This document shows, one piece after another, positions 35,589 through 44,543 of a stretch of DNA of 64,000 nucleotides. Source of the stretch: Sphingomonas sp. Root710. Its GTDB lineage: Bacteria > Pseudomonadota > Alphaproteobacteria > Sphingomonadales > Sphingomonadaceae. A model generated the notes under the pieces. It was not told where the DNA came from, did no database searches, and saw nothing but the letters and a program-made list of their open reading frames with translations. The translations under genes were made by a program, and so were the position numbers. Each line of letters opens with the position of its first letter. The first letter of the stretch is position 1. Location: the NCBI RefSeq assembly GCF_001429065.1, contig NZ_LMIB01000015.1:396905-460904 (forward strand), in the 5' to 3' direction.

Positions 35589-36873
35589 GGCTCGCCTCCA
35601 GTTCACGCACGAGATAGGGGGCGGGATCGGCGATGCGTCCCTCTATGGCCGATGCGGCGACCACCGCGGCATTGGCCAGCATCACTTCGGATTCCTGGCT
35701 GCCCATGCGGCCGCGCAGCGTCTCGACCGATGTCGAGATGCACCGCTCCCCGTCGCCCAGCTTGAGCGGCGAGAGATTGCCGCTGTAACAGGCGCCGCAA
35801 CCCGGCTGGGTGACGGTCGCCCCGGCATCGAGGAATATCTCGATCAGCCCGGCGCGCGCCGCCTCGCGATGCGTCTCGGCGGAGATCGGCGTGACCACCA
35901 AGCGGACGCCCGGGTGCAGCTTACGGCCGCGCAGCACATCGGCGGCCAACTGCAGGTCCGAAAGCCGGCCGCTCGAGCAGGAGCCGATATTGGCGGCGTT
36001 GACCTCGAGCCCTTGGACATTGCCAAGCGGCCGCACCAGCTCGATGTCGTGCGGGCCCGCCACCAGCATTTCGAAGCTGGACAGGTCATAGTCATATGTC
36101 GCGACATAATCCGCATCGTCGTCGGCCGCGACTGGCTGGAACGCCTCGCGCGCGCGCCCTTCCAGATAATCTTCCAGCACCTGATCATAGGGAAAGACGA
36201 TGGTCAGCGCGCCGATCTGGACGGCGCCATTGGCGATCGCCATGCGAAAATCCATCGGCAGGCTGGCGACCCCGGGGCCCGAAAACTCGATCACCTTCCC
36301 GCCCACGGTTTCGCCGAGGTCATGGATCAGCCGATAGACCACGTCCTTGCCATTCAGGCCCGCCGGCAGGCTTCCGGTCAGGTTGATGCGCACGCATTGC
36401 GGCACCACCATCCAGATGTCGCCGGTCAGGATGATCGGGTCGACGCCGAACAGCGCCGGGAGAGCGAAGCAATTGGCCGCGCCCATCGTCGCGCTCTGGG
36501 TGTCCGCGCCGATCGCGACGGCACCCGGCAGCGCCCAGCCCTGCTCGACCGGGATATGGTGCGAGATGCCGTTGCGCCCGACATCATAGACATTCTCCGC
36601 CGGAACGCCCTGTTCCTTGGCGAACGCCTTGATCTTGGGATGCTCCTTGCCCGCCTGCTGCGGAAACCATTCGGGCTGGAAGAAATGATCGAAGCAGAAG
36701 ATCAGCCGCTTCGGATCCCAGACCTTCAGGCCGCGTTCGCGGAAGGTGTCGATGAAGGTCGTGCCGTCGAGGCACGTCATCAGGCTTACTCTGGCGAGCA
36801 GCGCCTCTCCTGTATCCGCGCGGTCCTTGCCCGCGGCGCGCGCCAATATCTTGGCGGCCATCGTCGATCCCAT
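35578..36873 (-). CDS. Aconitase-superfamily hydratase, large subunit (LeuC-like)
   Basis: A 431-residue protein carrying the [4Fe-4S] domain of aconitase/isopropylmalate isomerase. All three cluster cysteines are present: one in GSCSSGRLSDL, two in PGCGACYSG. Other family blocks are GADTQSATMGAANCFA and the LMTCLDG start region. The enzyme should dehydrate or hydrate a hydroxy-acid with its small-subunit partner. The ATG at 36873, following GGAGGG, is preferred to one at 36915. The 338-base gap upstream is divergent with the CofG-like gene. Confidence 0.88.
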   Translation of the reverse strand: MGSTMAAKILARAAGKDRADTGEALLARVSLMTCLDGTTFIDTFRERGLKVWDPKRLIFCFDHFFQPEWFPQQAGKEHPKIKAFAKEQGVPAENVYDVGRNGISHHIPVEQGWALPGAVAIGADTQSATMGAANCFALPALFGVDPIILTGDIWMVVPQCVRINLTGSLPAGLNGKDVVYRLIHDLGETVGGKVIEFSGPGVASLPMDFRMAIANGAVQIGALTIVFPYDQVLEDYLEGRAREAFQPVAADDDADYVATYDYDLSSFEMLVAGPHDIELVRPLGNVQGLEVNAANIGSCSSGRLSDLQLAADVLRGRKLHPGVRLVVTPISAETHREAARAGLIEIFLDAGATVTQPGCGACYSGNLSPLKLGDGERCISTSVETLRGRMGSQESEVMLANAAVVAASAIEGRIADPAPYLVRELEASHEA

Positions 36874-37211
36874 GGCGCGATCATCCCTCCTCAGCCCATA
36901 CTGCACCTTCAGCATGGCGATATCGATTGGCTACCCTGTTTGCGCCGTGCGCGGGAGAGCGGAGCGCTTGGGAAATCCGTTGATCCTTTTGGTGCGATGA
37001 TCCCGTCTGCCGATGATCGCAAAAAGGCAAAGAATAGCCCGTTCTAACAAATCGGGTGCGGTTGCGTGTCTGCTCCGCCCTGCCATGCTGGGCGGAAATC
37101 CGAGAAAAACAGAGGATGGCCCCGCATGGCGGCAACCGAGGCGATGACAGCAATCGAGCAAAGGAGGGGCGTGCTCCACGATCCTTCCCATGCGCTGGGC
37201 ATGGCCGGAGC
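36874..37211. other. Non-coding divergent gap (338 bases)
   Basis: The gap separates the LeuC-like gene (-) from the CofG-like gene (+). It must hold at least two promoters. I see no convincing gene, palindrome or repeat in it; only a loose CCCG/CGGG pairing around 37030-37050. A short open frame covering part of it reads into the CofG-like gene and shows no family resemblance before residue 53. Confidence 0.5.
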
Positions 37212-38276
37212 ATGACCGGCCGCCGACGATCAGGCCGGATAACCCCGAAACTGGCCGCACTGCTCGACATGCTGCCGCTGCCCGCGCTTATGACCGCCGC
37301 CGAGGCGTTGACGCTGGATGGCCACGGGCCCGTCGTCACCTATTCGCCGGCGATCGATATCCGCCTCACCGGAACCGGGCGCGACGCCTGCCGCTGTTGC
37401 CCGGCGTCCAAGGCCGCCTGCGACGACATGCTCGATCGCGCGCGGCGTGGCGCGGCGCTGGGCTGCCGAGAGGCTAATCTAACGCTCGAACGTCCCGCAA
37501 ACCGCGCGACGCTCGACCGCCTGGCAGAGGCGGCGGAAGCGATCCTCGGGGAAACACAGCTGCTGCCCCATCTCGACCCCGGTCCATTGATGGCCGCCGA
37601 TTATGCCCGGTTGCGCCCCTTTTCGGCATCGATGCGGGTCGTGCTCGAAAGTGCATCGGAACGCCTCTGCGAACCGGGCGCACCGCTTCACCACGTTGCG
37701 GACATGGGCCCGGTGCGCGGACTGGGCGCCATTCGGGCCGCTGCCCGGGTCCGCGTGCCGCTGACCGTGTCCCTTACGATCGGAAAGGGCGAGGACAGGA
37801 CCGAGCGAATCGAGACGCTGGCCGCGATCCGCGACGTTCAGCGGCGTCATGGCCATATTCAGGGAATCGCGATCCATCCCGCCCGTCCAGAGATGCCCGC
37901 CGAGGAACTGCTTTGGACGATCGCGGCGACGCGGCTCATCTTCGGTCCGGCCATGACGATCCAGACCCCGTCCGATTTCCAGCCAGCCGGAATGCTCCGG
38001 CTGCTCCTGAAGGCCGGCGTCAACGACTGGGGCGGCATTCGTCCCGACATCATCGAAACGCCCGACCCCGGACCAGCCTGGTCGCAACGTAATTTCGTCG
38101 AGCGAGAGACCCGCGCGGCCGGCCGGAAGCTGGCGGAGCGCCTGGCAATCGCACCGGCCCACGCGCTCGACGCCGACCGGTGGACGCACCCCGCGATGGC
38201 ACGACGGATCAGCCGCGCGGTCGATGCGCGGGGCCTGCCCAGGCGACGGCGCGCGCATCTGACCGCCGTGAAATAG
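37212..38276 (+). CDS. Degenerate CofG-like (FO synthase subunit 1) homologue lacking one radical-SAM cysteine
   Basis: A 354-residue protein that aligns over most of its length with CofG/FbiC N-terminal domains, which make the deazaflavin FO from tyrosine and diaminouracil: VVTYSPAIDIRLT, ARRGAALGC, ETQLLPHLDPG, SASMRVVLESASERL, TERIETLAAIRDVQRRHGHI, EELLWTIAATRLIFGPAM and GVNDWGGIRP. In CofG the cluster motif is CxxxCxxC directly after the PLT segment; here it reads Gly56-xxx-Cys60-xx-Cys63 (GRDACRCC). Two internal stretches are also shorter than in CofG. A functional radical-SAM cluster is therefore doubtful. The start at 37212 is a best guess. It leads a + strand run with a NIPSNAP-like protein and an AraC. 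Confidence 0.82.
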   Translation: MTGRRRSGRITPKLAALLDMLPLPALMTAAEALTLDGHGPVVTYSPAIDIRLTGTGRDACRCCPASKAACDDMLDRARRGAALGCREANLTLERPANRATLDRLAEAAEAILGETQLLPHLDPGPLMAADYARLRPFSASMRVVLESASERLCEPGAPLHHVADMGPVRGLGAIRAAARVRVPLTVSLTIGKGEDRTERIETLAAIRDVQRRHGHIQGIAIHPARPEMPAEELLWTIAATRLIFGPAMTIQTPSDFQPAGMLRLLLKAGVNDWGGIRPDIIETPDPGPAWSQRNFVERETRAAGRKLAERLAIAPAHALDADRWTHPAMARRISRAVDARGLPRRRRAHLTAVK

Positions 38277-38391
38277 CCGCGCCCGGCCGCCGGTGACGCT
38301 TTAGTCAAGCCGTGTGCCGCAAAACATAAGAAGCAACCGGCGCGATCACCGCCCGAGAAGCTATCATCACACGAAAGAGGAAAGGACCGCC

Positions 38392-38682
38392 ATGGCTGCG
38401 ACCGAATTGAAACGCTACCGGATCACCCCTGATGGCTGGGAGGAATTTCTGGAGGTCTGGCGCCGGATCGTCGCGGTGCGCCGCCGCCACGGCTTCGGCA
38501 TATTGTTCGCATTCGCCGACCGTGAGCAGAACATGTTCACATGGGCGATCGACCATAACGGCGATTTCGACGCTGCGGCCAAGAGCTATTATGAGGATCC
38601 CGAGCGGGTCGAGCTCGAGATCGTCGGAAACTTCGTGACCGATCACGAGATTCGCAAGGTCGAGGTGCTCGACCTACCCTGA
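38392..38682 (+). CDS. NIPSNAP-like small protein
   Basis: A 96-residue protein starting TELKRYRITPDGWEEFLEVW and continuing with RRHGFGILFAFADREQNMF, which follows the NIPSNAP dimeric alpha+beta barrel pattern. Such proteins often act as small accessory enzymes or fold like monooxygenases of the antibiotic-biosynthesis type; no reaction can be assigned. AGGAAAGGA lies before the ATG at 38392; longer open frame upstream is likely untranslated. It sits 115 bases after the CofG-like gene and 162 before the AraC gene. Confidence 0.72.
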   Translation: MAATELKRYRITPDGWEEFLEVWRRIVAVRRRHGFGILFAFADREQNMFTWAIDHNGDFDAAAKSYYEDPERVELEIVGNFVTDHEIRKVEVLDLP

Positions 38683-38844
38683 CGCGAACGGTCCCGGCGG
38701 CGCGCATTTTGGACAAATGAGCGCCGTTATCGCCATTTGACGCTCCCTTTGCCGCGGCGCATGTTCTATCATCATGCCCGCATAGCGGGTCGAGGGCAGC
38801 GGATCGGACGGAGAATCCGGCGCCGCCTGGCGAGAGGACAGGCC

Positions 38845-39729
38845 ATGACCGCATTTGATGCCCATATTGGCAAGGGCTACAACAAGCATGTGTTCGTCGA
38901 ACGCGCCGCGTCGGGCGCGTCGATCGAGATCGTCGACTATGAATTCGACGGGACCGAACTGGAAGGCTGCGAGGATCGTTCGCTGCTGCGGTGGCGGCTC
39001 GCTCCCGATTATTTCAGTTCGTCCTGGCGGCTGGCCCGCCAACCCGAGTTCGTGAAGCTCGGCAAGCTCATGTTCCTGCCGGGTCGCGTTCCCTTTCGCA
39101 CTCGGCCTTCTAATCCGCTCCGGTCGAGCCGGAACCTGGTGTGCCATTTCCAGCCCGAACTGGAGCAGCAGATCATGGGCGACCTCGAATATTGGAGCGA
39201 AGCCCAACTGGCGGAATGCCAGGACATACGCTGCGGCCGGACCGAATTGACGCTGCGCCGCATGTGGCAGGAGATGATGCATCCGGGCTTCGCCAGCGAA
39301 TTGCTGCTCGACGGCCTGCTCGCGACGCTGGTGGTCGATATCAGCCGTTATTTCCGGCGGGCCGGGCCCATCGAAGACGATCTGCCGAAGCGCGTCAGCG
39401 CCCTGTCCAAGGCCGACATCCAGCGCATCATCGACTTCATCCATGGCGCGCGCGGAGGATGTCCGACCGCGAGCCAGCTGGCGGGTGTCTGCGGCATGAA
39501 CCTGTCGAGCTTCCGCAACCGCTTCAAGCTGACGACGGGCCGCAGCGTCCATTCCTTCGTCGAGGAGATACAGCTCGAACGCGCCAAGGGGCTTCTGGTC
39601 AACAGCGGCATGCTGATGAAGGAAATCGCCTATGAGCTGGGCTTCACCCACCAGGCGACCTTCACCTCCAGCTTCCGCCGTCTCGTCGGGATGTCGCCCA
39701 GCGAATATCGCACCCGCCATCTCAATTGA
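38845..39729 (+). CDS. AraC-family transcriptional regulator
   Basis: A 294-residue regulator with an N-terminal effector domain (VFVERAASGASIEIVDYEFDG, similar in pattern to the other AraC proteins here) and a C-terminal double HTH (CGMNLSSFRNRFKLTTGRSV; LMKEIAYELGFTHQATF). GAGAGGACAGG precedes the ATG at 38845. It is closer to the protein at 59708 than to the pair at 1819 and 19658, judging by the RYF-containing helix and overall layout. It converges on the OYE gene; regulon unknown. Confidence 0.9.
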   Translation: MTAFDAHIGKGYNKHVFVERAASGASIEIVDYEFDGTELEGCEDRSLLRWRLAPDYFSSSWRLARQPEFVKLGKLMFLPGRVPFRTRPSNPLRSSRNLVCHFQPELEQQIMGDLEYWSEAQLAECQDIRCGRTELTLRRMWQEMMHPGFASELLLDGLLATLVVDISRYFRRAGPIEDDLPKRVSALSKADIQRIIDFIHGARGGCPTASQLAGVCGMNLSSFRNRFKLTTGRSVHSFVEEIQLERAKGLLVNSGMLMKEIAYELGFTHQATFTSSFRRLVGMSPSEYRTRHLN

Positions 39730-39772
39730 GGCGGCCACCCCGAATTGATGCCGCCGGACCGGGGACCCGCGA

Positions 39773-40933
39773 TCAGTAGAGCTGCCGCGTGGCCTCGACC
39801 GTATAGGGCTTGAAGGGTTCGCCGGTGCGCGCCCGCACCGCCCAGGCCGGATCGGCGATCAGCGAACGGCCGACCCCGGCAAGGTCGAACTCGCCCCGCT
39901 CCATGCGGATCATCAGCCGCTCCAGCCCGGCTCCCGCGATCGCCTCCTCCTCGGATGGCCGCTGATAGAGGTCCTTGCTCAGGCCGATGCTGCCGACCGC
40001 CATCGCCGGCTTGCCGGTGAGCTTGCGCGCCCAACCGGCGAGGCTGAGGTCCGATCCCTCGAACGCGGGCGTGTCGAACGTCCGCGTGCTCGCATCGAGG
40101 ATGTCGACCCCGGCATCGACCAGCAGGCCGAGCCAGCGGGCCAGGTCGTCGGGCGTCTCCGCGATCCGGGCGTCGAAGTCCTGCTGCTTCCACTGCGAGA
40201 AGCGGAACATGATCGGCATGTCGGCGCCCACCTCGCGGCGGATCGCGCGGATCACCTCGGTGGCGAAGCGCGCGCGTCCGGCCATGTCGCCACCGAAATG
40301 GTCGGTACGCTTGTTCGTCTCTGCCCAGAAGAACACGTCGAACAGATAGCCATGGCCGCCATGGAGCGCGATGCCGTCGAACCCCGCCGCTTTGGCATTG
40401 CGAGCGCTGCGCGCGAACGCGCCGATCACGTCGGCGATCTCGCCGTCGGTCATCGCGCGGGTGGGTGGCAGCATCGCTTCGACATAGTCGGCTGCCGACG
40501 AGGTGCGACGGCCCGGTGGGCCCCAAAGGCCCGATGGCCGCATCGACTCGGCTTCGGGATACCGCCCGCTCCCCGCCAGACGCATCACGCCCTGATGCCA
40601 AAGCTGCGGAAAGATCGTACCGCCCGCCTGATGCACCCCATCGACGATATGCTTCCAGGCGGCCAGCGCGGCGTCGCCGAACATCTCGGGCACCGCGAAT
40701 TCCTTCAGGCCGGCATTGCCGACCGCCGCAGGGTGGTCGACCGCGACGCCTTCGGTGACGATCAACCCGACGTCGTTCTCGGCCCGGCGGCGGTAATAGG
40801 CGGCGACATCCTCGCCGGGCACGCCATCGGGTGAGCGGTTGCGCGTCATCGGCGCCATCACCACGCGATTGCGCAGGGTCAGCGCGTCGTTGATGCGCAG
40901 TGGTTCGAACAACAGGCTGGTATCGGCGGTCAT
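39773..40933 (-). CDS. Old Yellow Enzyme-family NADH:flavin oxidoreductase
   Basis: A 386-residue FMN TIM-barrel protein of the Old Yellow Enzyme family: LFEPLRINDALTLRNRVVMAPMTR at the start, the ALHGGHGYLFDVFFW block for FMN and substrate contact, and GVGRSLIADP near the end. It should reduce activated C=C bonds such as enones, or act as a 2,4-dienoyl-type reductase without an Fe-S domain (no C-terminal extension). The ATG at 40933 follows the SnoaL stop by 13 bases. A role in removing double bonds of cyclic enones fits a steroid-like pathway (inference). Confidence 0.93.
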   Translation of the reverse strand: MTADTSLLFEPLRINDALTLRNRVVMAPMTRNRSPDGVPGEDVAAYYRRRAENDVGLIVTEGVAVDHPAAVGNAGLKEFAVPEMFGDAALAAWKHIVDGVHQAGGTIFPQLWHQGVMRLAGSGRYPEAESMRPSGLWGPPGRRTSSAADYVEAMLPPTRAMTDGEIADVIGAFARSARNAKAAGFDGIALHGGHGYLFDVFFWAETNKRTDHFGGDMAGRARFATEVIRAIRREVGADMPIMFRFSQWKQQDFDARIAETPDDLARWLGLLVDAGVDILDASTRTFDTPAFEGSDLSLAGWARKLTGKPAMAVGSIGLSKDLYQRPSEEEAIAGAGLERLMIRMERGEFDLAGVGRSLIADPAWAVRARTGEPFKPYTVEATRQLY

Positions 40934-40946
40934 CAGGCTTTTCCGT

Positions 40947-41402
40947 TCAGTCGACGCGGCGCGGCTGGGCTTCGACCGCGAGGCGCAGGCGTGAGAGCCG
41001 GACCGAAGCGAACAGCCATTTGCCGCCGCGGCGGACATAGGTCTCATGATAATGGCCCGCGCCATGGATCTCGCTGGCGCCGGCGAGGCCGCGCGTCCCC
41101 GGTGGGAAATAGAGCGCGTCCTGCATCGCCCAGACGGCGCGGGCATTTTCCTCGTCGAGGATCTCGATTTCGGGCGCCATCACATGATGGACGGTGACTC
41201 CGCCTTCCAGCGCGGGTCCTACGCCCTCCATAAAGGCGTCGATCGTCGCGGCCTGATCGTAATTTTCAGGAAAGAAGAGTGTTGCCTCATCCGCGAACAG
41301 CGCGCGGAAGGCGGGCCAGTCCTGGGTGTCGACAAAGCGGCAATAGCGCGCCTTGAGGATCTTGATCTCCTCCATGGCCGCGAGGCGGCGGATATCGTCC
41401 AT
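40947..41402 (-). CDS. SnoaL-like / NTF2-fold protein
   Basis: A 151-residue SnoaL-type protein: AAMEEIKILKARYCRFVDTQDW opening helix, then FADEATLFFP, VHHVMAPEIEILDEENARAVW and HYHETYVRRGGKWLF. The pattern is close to the SnoaL protein at 45487 and that at 57074, which all keep a HYHE/WRI-type strand pair, but no catalytic role can be assigned. It heads a two-gene - strand run with the OYE gene and is divergent from the SDR at 41620, with 217 bases between the starts. Confidence 0.8.
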   Translation of the reverse strand: MDDIRRLAAMEEIKILKARYCRFVDTQDWPAFRALFADEATLFFPENYDQAATIDAFMEGVGPALEGGVTVHHVMAPEIEILDEENARAVWAMQDALYFPPGTRGLAGASEIHGAGHYHETYVRRGGKWLFASVRLSRLRLAVEAQPRRVD

Positions 41403-41619
41403 GGCCTTCTCCCCTCATTCTTCGCTCATCTCTTCGCCGCAAAGCCGGGCCGCCGCCAGAGCCTGCGCTTGGCCTTTCCAAGCAGCTTGTTGATTTTCCG
41501 CACAATCGGAGCGTGGCCTTGCGCGAATACACAAGATGCCGGCGGCAAACCCAATTGCCCGCCGTTGATCCCGGCACGGCCACCGCCCAAGCTGCGCACA
41601 AAATCTGGTGGAGGGATCA

Positions 41620-42552
41620 TTGAGCGAAGTTCGACTGGACGGGCGCGTGGCGCTGGTGACGGGCGCCGGCCGTGGGCTGGGCCGAGGCTATGCGCGGCTG
41701 CTGGCGGCGCACGGCGCGAAGGTGGTCGTCAACGATCCGGGCGTTGGGCTAGGCGGCGAAGGTCATGACGAGTCCCCAGCGCGCGACGTAGTCGCCGAGA
41801 TCGAGGCCGCGGGCGGCATCGCAATCGCCAATTTCGACACGGTCGCGACCGAGGACGGCGCGCGCGCCATGGTTGCCCAGGCCCTCGACAGCTTCGGCAA
41901 GATCGACATCGTCGTGAACAATGCCGGCAATTTCTACACGCGCCACAGCTTCGATCAGACCAGCCCGGAAAGCTTCGCGCATATCTGGCAGGTCCATGTG
42001 ATCGGCAGCGTCAACGTGATCCGGGCCGCCTGGCCGCATATGGTCTCGCAAAAATATGGCAGGATCATCAACACCGCCTCGCACACCGGCTATCTGGGCT
42101 CGCGTGACAATCTCGAATATTCGGCGGCGAAGGCGGCGATCCATGGCATCACCCGCACCCTGTCGCTCGAAGCGGGCGACCATGGCATCGCGATCAACGC
42201 GGTCGCGCCCGGCGGGGTGACCCGCCCCGTGAAGCTGATCCCCGGCATTCTCGACAAGATGCCCGCCGGAGCCTTCGAACCCGAGCTGGTGGCGCCGACG
42301 GTCGTCTGGCTGGCGCATGAGGACTGCAAGGTCAACGGCGAGATCTTCGGGGTCATGGCGGGTACGACGACGCGCATCAAGGTGGTAGAGACGCCGGGCT
42401 ATTGCTCGCGCAACCCGACGCCCGAGACGATCCGCGACGCATTCGACGCGGTGATCCTCGACCAGCCGCGCTTCGACGCTTCGGGGTTCGTGGTCGGCAA
42501 GGAAGCCGAGCTGCGCGGGATGGAACTGGTCGAGCGCTTCACGAAGGCGTGA
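41620..42552 (+). CDS. Short-chain dehydrogenase/reductase, MFE-2-like
   Basis: A 310-residue SDR with TGAGRGLG and the extended VVNDPGVGLGGEG segment that marks the (3R)-hydroxyacyl-CoA dehydrogenase type (MFE-2/HSD17B4-like), NNAG and catalytic YSAAK. It may oxidise a hydroxyacyl-CoA or a cyclic alcohol. The start is probably TTG at 41620, since GGAGG lies six bases upstream; a GTG at 41608 is the alternative. Its last 14 bases overlap the convergent EthD gene. Confidence 0.88.
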   Translation: MSEVRLDGRVALVTGAGRGLGRGYARLLAAHGAKVVVNDPGVGLGGEGHDESPARDVVAEIEAAGGIAIANFDTVATEDGARAMVAQALDSFGKIDIVVNNAGNFYTRHSFDQTSPESFAHIWQVHVIGSVNVIRAAWPHMVSQKYGRIINTASHTGYLGSRDNLEYSAAKAAIHGITRTLSLEAGDHGIAINAVAPGGVTRPVKLIPGILDKMPAGAFEPELVAPTVVWLAHEDCKVNGEIFGVMAGTTTRIKVVETPGYCSRNPTPETIRDAFDAVILDQPRFDASGFVVGKEAELRGMELVERFTKA

Positions 42553-42916
42553 TTGCGCCCGGCGAGCTGATGGTGTCGACCATGTAGAGGGCCAGCGAGT
42601 CGCGATCGAGGAAATTCTCCTCGTCGCGGCGGATTGGTTCGCCGATCGCCGGGTCCTCAAGCGCGGCGAGCATCCGACGATAATCTTCGGCGCTGGCGAA
42701 GCTGATCTCGGTCACGACGTCGAAGTCGGGGCCGGTGAACTGGTTACCCACATGCGCCGGCGCGAACTCATGCTCCGGATTGCGGTAATTGCGCTCATAG
42801 GCGGTGAAAAAGGGCAGCAACCGCGTGACGAGCGGCACATGATTGGCCTCATAATAGTCGCGGAATTCCTGCGCGGTCATTCCAGCCTTGCGCTTCAGCA
42901 GGCACAGCAGCTTCAT
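42539..42916 (-). CDS. EthD-domain protein
   Basis: A 125-residue dimeric alpha+beta barrel protein of the EthD family: KLLCLLKRKAGMTAQEFRDY at the N-terminus, YERNYRNPEHEFAP and FDVVTEISFASAEDYRRML. EthD proteins are often found beside P450s and ring-opening enzymes, but no activity is proven. ATG at 42916 overlaps the VOC stop by four bases. The last 14 bases overlap the end of the SDR gene on the other strand. It is a paralogue of the protein at 50099. Confidence 0.82.
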   Translation of the reverse strand: MKLLCLLKRKAGMTAQEFRDYYEANHVPLVTRLLPFFTAYERNYRNPEHEFAPAHVGNQFTGPDFDVVTEISFASAEDYRRMLAALEDPAIGEPIRRDEENFLDRDSLALYMVDTISSPGAITPS

Positions 42917-43338
42917 GCCGCCTCTCCTTTCGTGTCGGTTATCGTGAGCAGTTCGAGCAGATTGCCGTCGGGATCGCGGAAATAGATCGACAGACCGGCG
43001 ACGCCGTTCGAGGCATAGCGTTCGCCCGGCCCCTCAATGATCTCGACGCCCTTGCGCTCGAGCAGTCCGATCGCGGCGGCGATCGGGCCTTCCCAGCGGA
43101 AGCATATGTCGGCCGAACCAGGGGTCGGCCGGCCCGCGACGATCGGGTGGCTATGACCCACCTGGTGGATGTTGAGCATCGCGCCGCCGAGATGGAATTG
43201 CCGGATCATGACCCGTCCCTCCAGTTCATATTCGCGTATCTGCACGGCTTCGAGCACATCGGTGTAGAAGCGGCTGGCGCGATCGAGATCGGCAACGGTG
43301 ATCGCGATATGATCGATGCGGCTGATCGGATGGGTCAT
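42913..43338 (-). CDS. VOC-superfamily (glyoxalase/bleomycin-resistance type) protein
   Basis: A 141-residue single VOC module: ISRIDHIAITVADLDRASRF with the first metal-ligand His, and YFRDPDGNLLELLTI with the terminal Glu ligand. Such proteins act as isomerases, dioxygenases or binding proteins. The ATG at 43338 follows GGGAGAGC and overlaps nothing upstream; it is coupled to EthD through an ATGA overlap. The pair VOC-EthD recurs at 48796-50446 with an SDR between, so the modules may share a function. Confidence 0.85.
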   Translation of the reverse strand: MTHPISRIDHIAITVADLDRASRFYTDVLEAVQIREYELEGRVMIRQFHLGGAMLNIHQVGHSHPIVAGRPTPGSADICFRWEGPIAAAIGLLERKGVEIIEGPGERYASNGVAGLSIYFRDPDGNLLELLTITDTKGEAA

Positions 43339-43507
43339 GGCGCGCTCTCCCTGGACCATCGGGAATAGCGGTCCGGCGGTGCATGGGCCAACACGCCGGC
43401 TTAGGAATCGCGTTCAGTCCTTAAGGCGCTCGTTCGACAGGCCTCCGTCGCGCTTGCACGGCCGTGGAGCGCGGTCCAACGCAGGCCGATCAATCAGAGG
43501 AGTCCGC

Positions 43508-44506
<999 letters not shown>

Positions 44507-44543
44507 AGCTCCGGCGCGGCAGCCCGCCGCGCCGGGCCCATGC

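Noticed and set aside
35076-36873. AcnX-type mevalonate 5-phosphate dehydratase
   Set aside because: AcnX has a different small-subunit pattern and cluster arrangement; the three cysteines and swivel domain here are of the aconitase/LeuCD kind.
37212-38276. Frameshift or pseudogene as explanation for the missing CofG cysteine
   Set aside because: Sequence on both sides of the motif stays in the same frame and matches CofG, so there is no frameshift; a point-mutated pseudogene is not excluded but the frame is intact to the natural end.
42539-42552. 14-base convergent overlap of SDR and EthD genes as a regulatory antisense
   Set aside because: Short tail-to-tail overlaps are common in compact genomes and nothing else points to antisense control.
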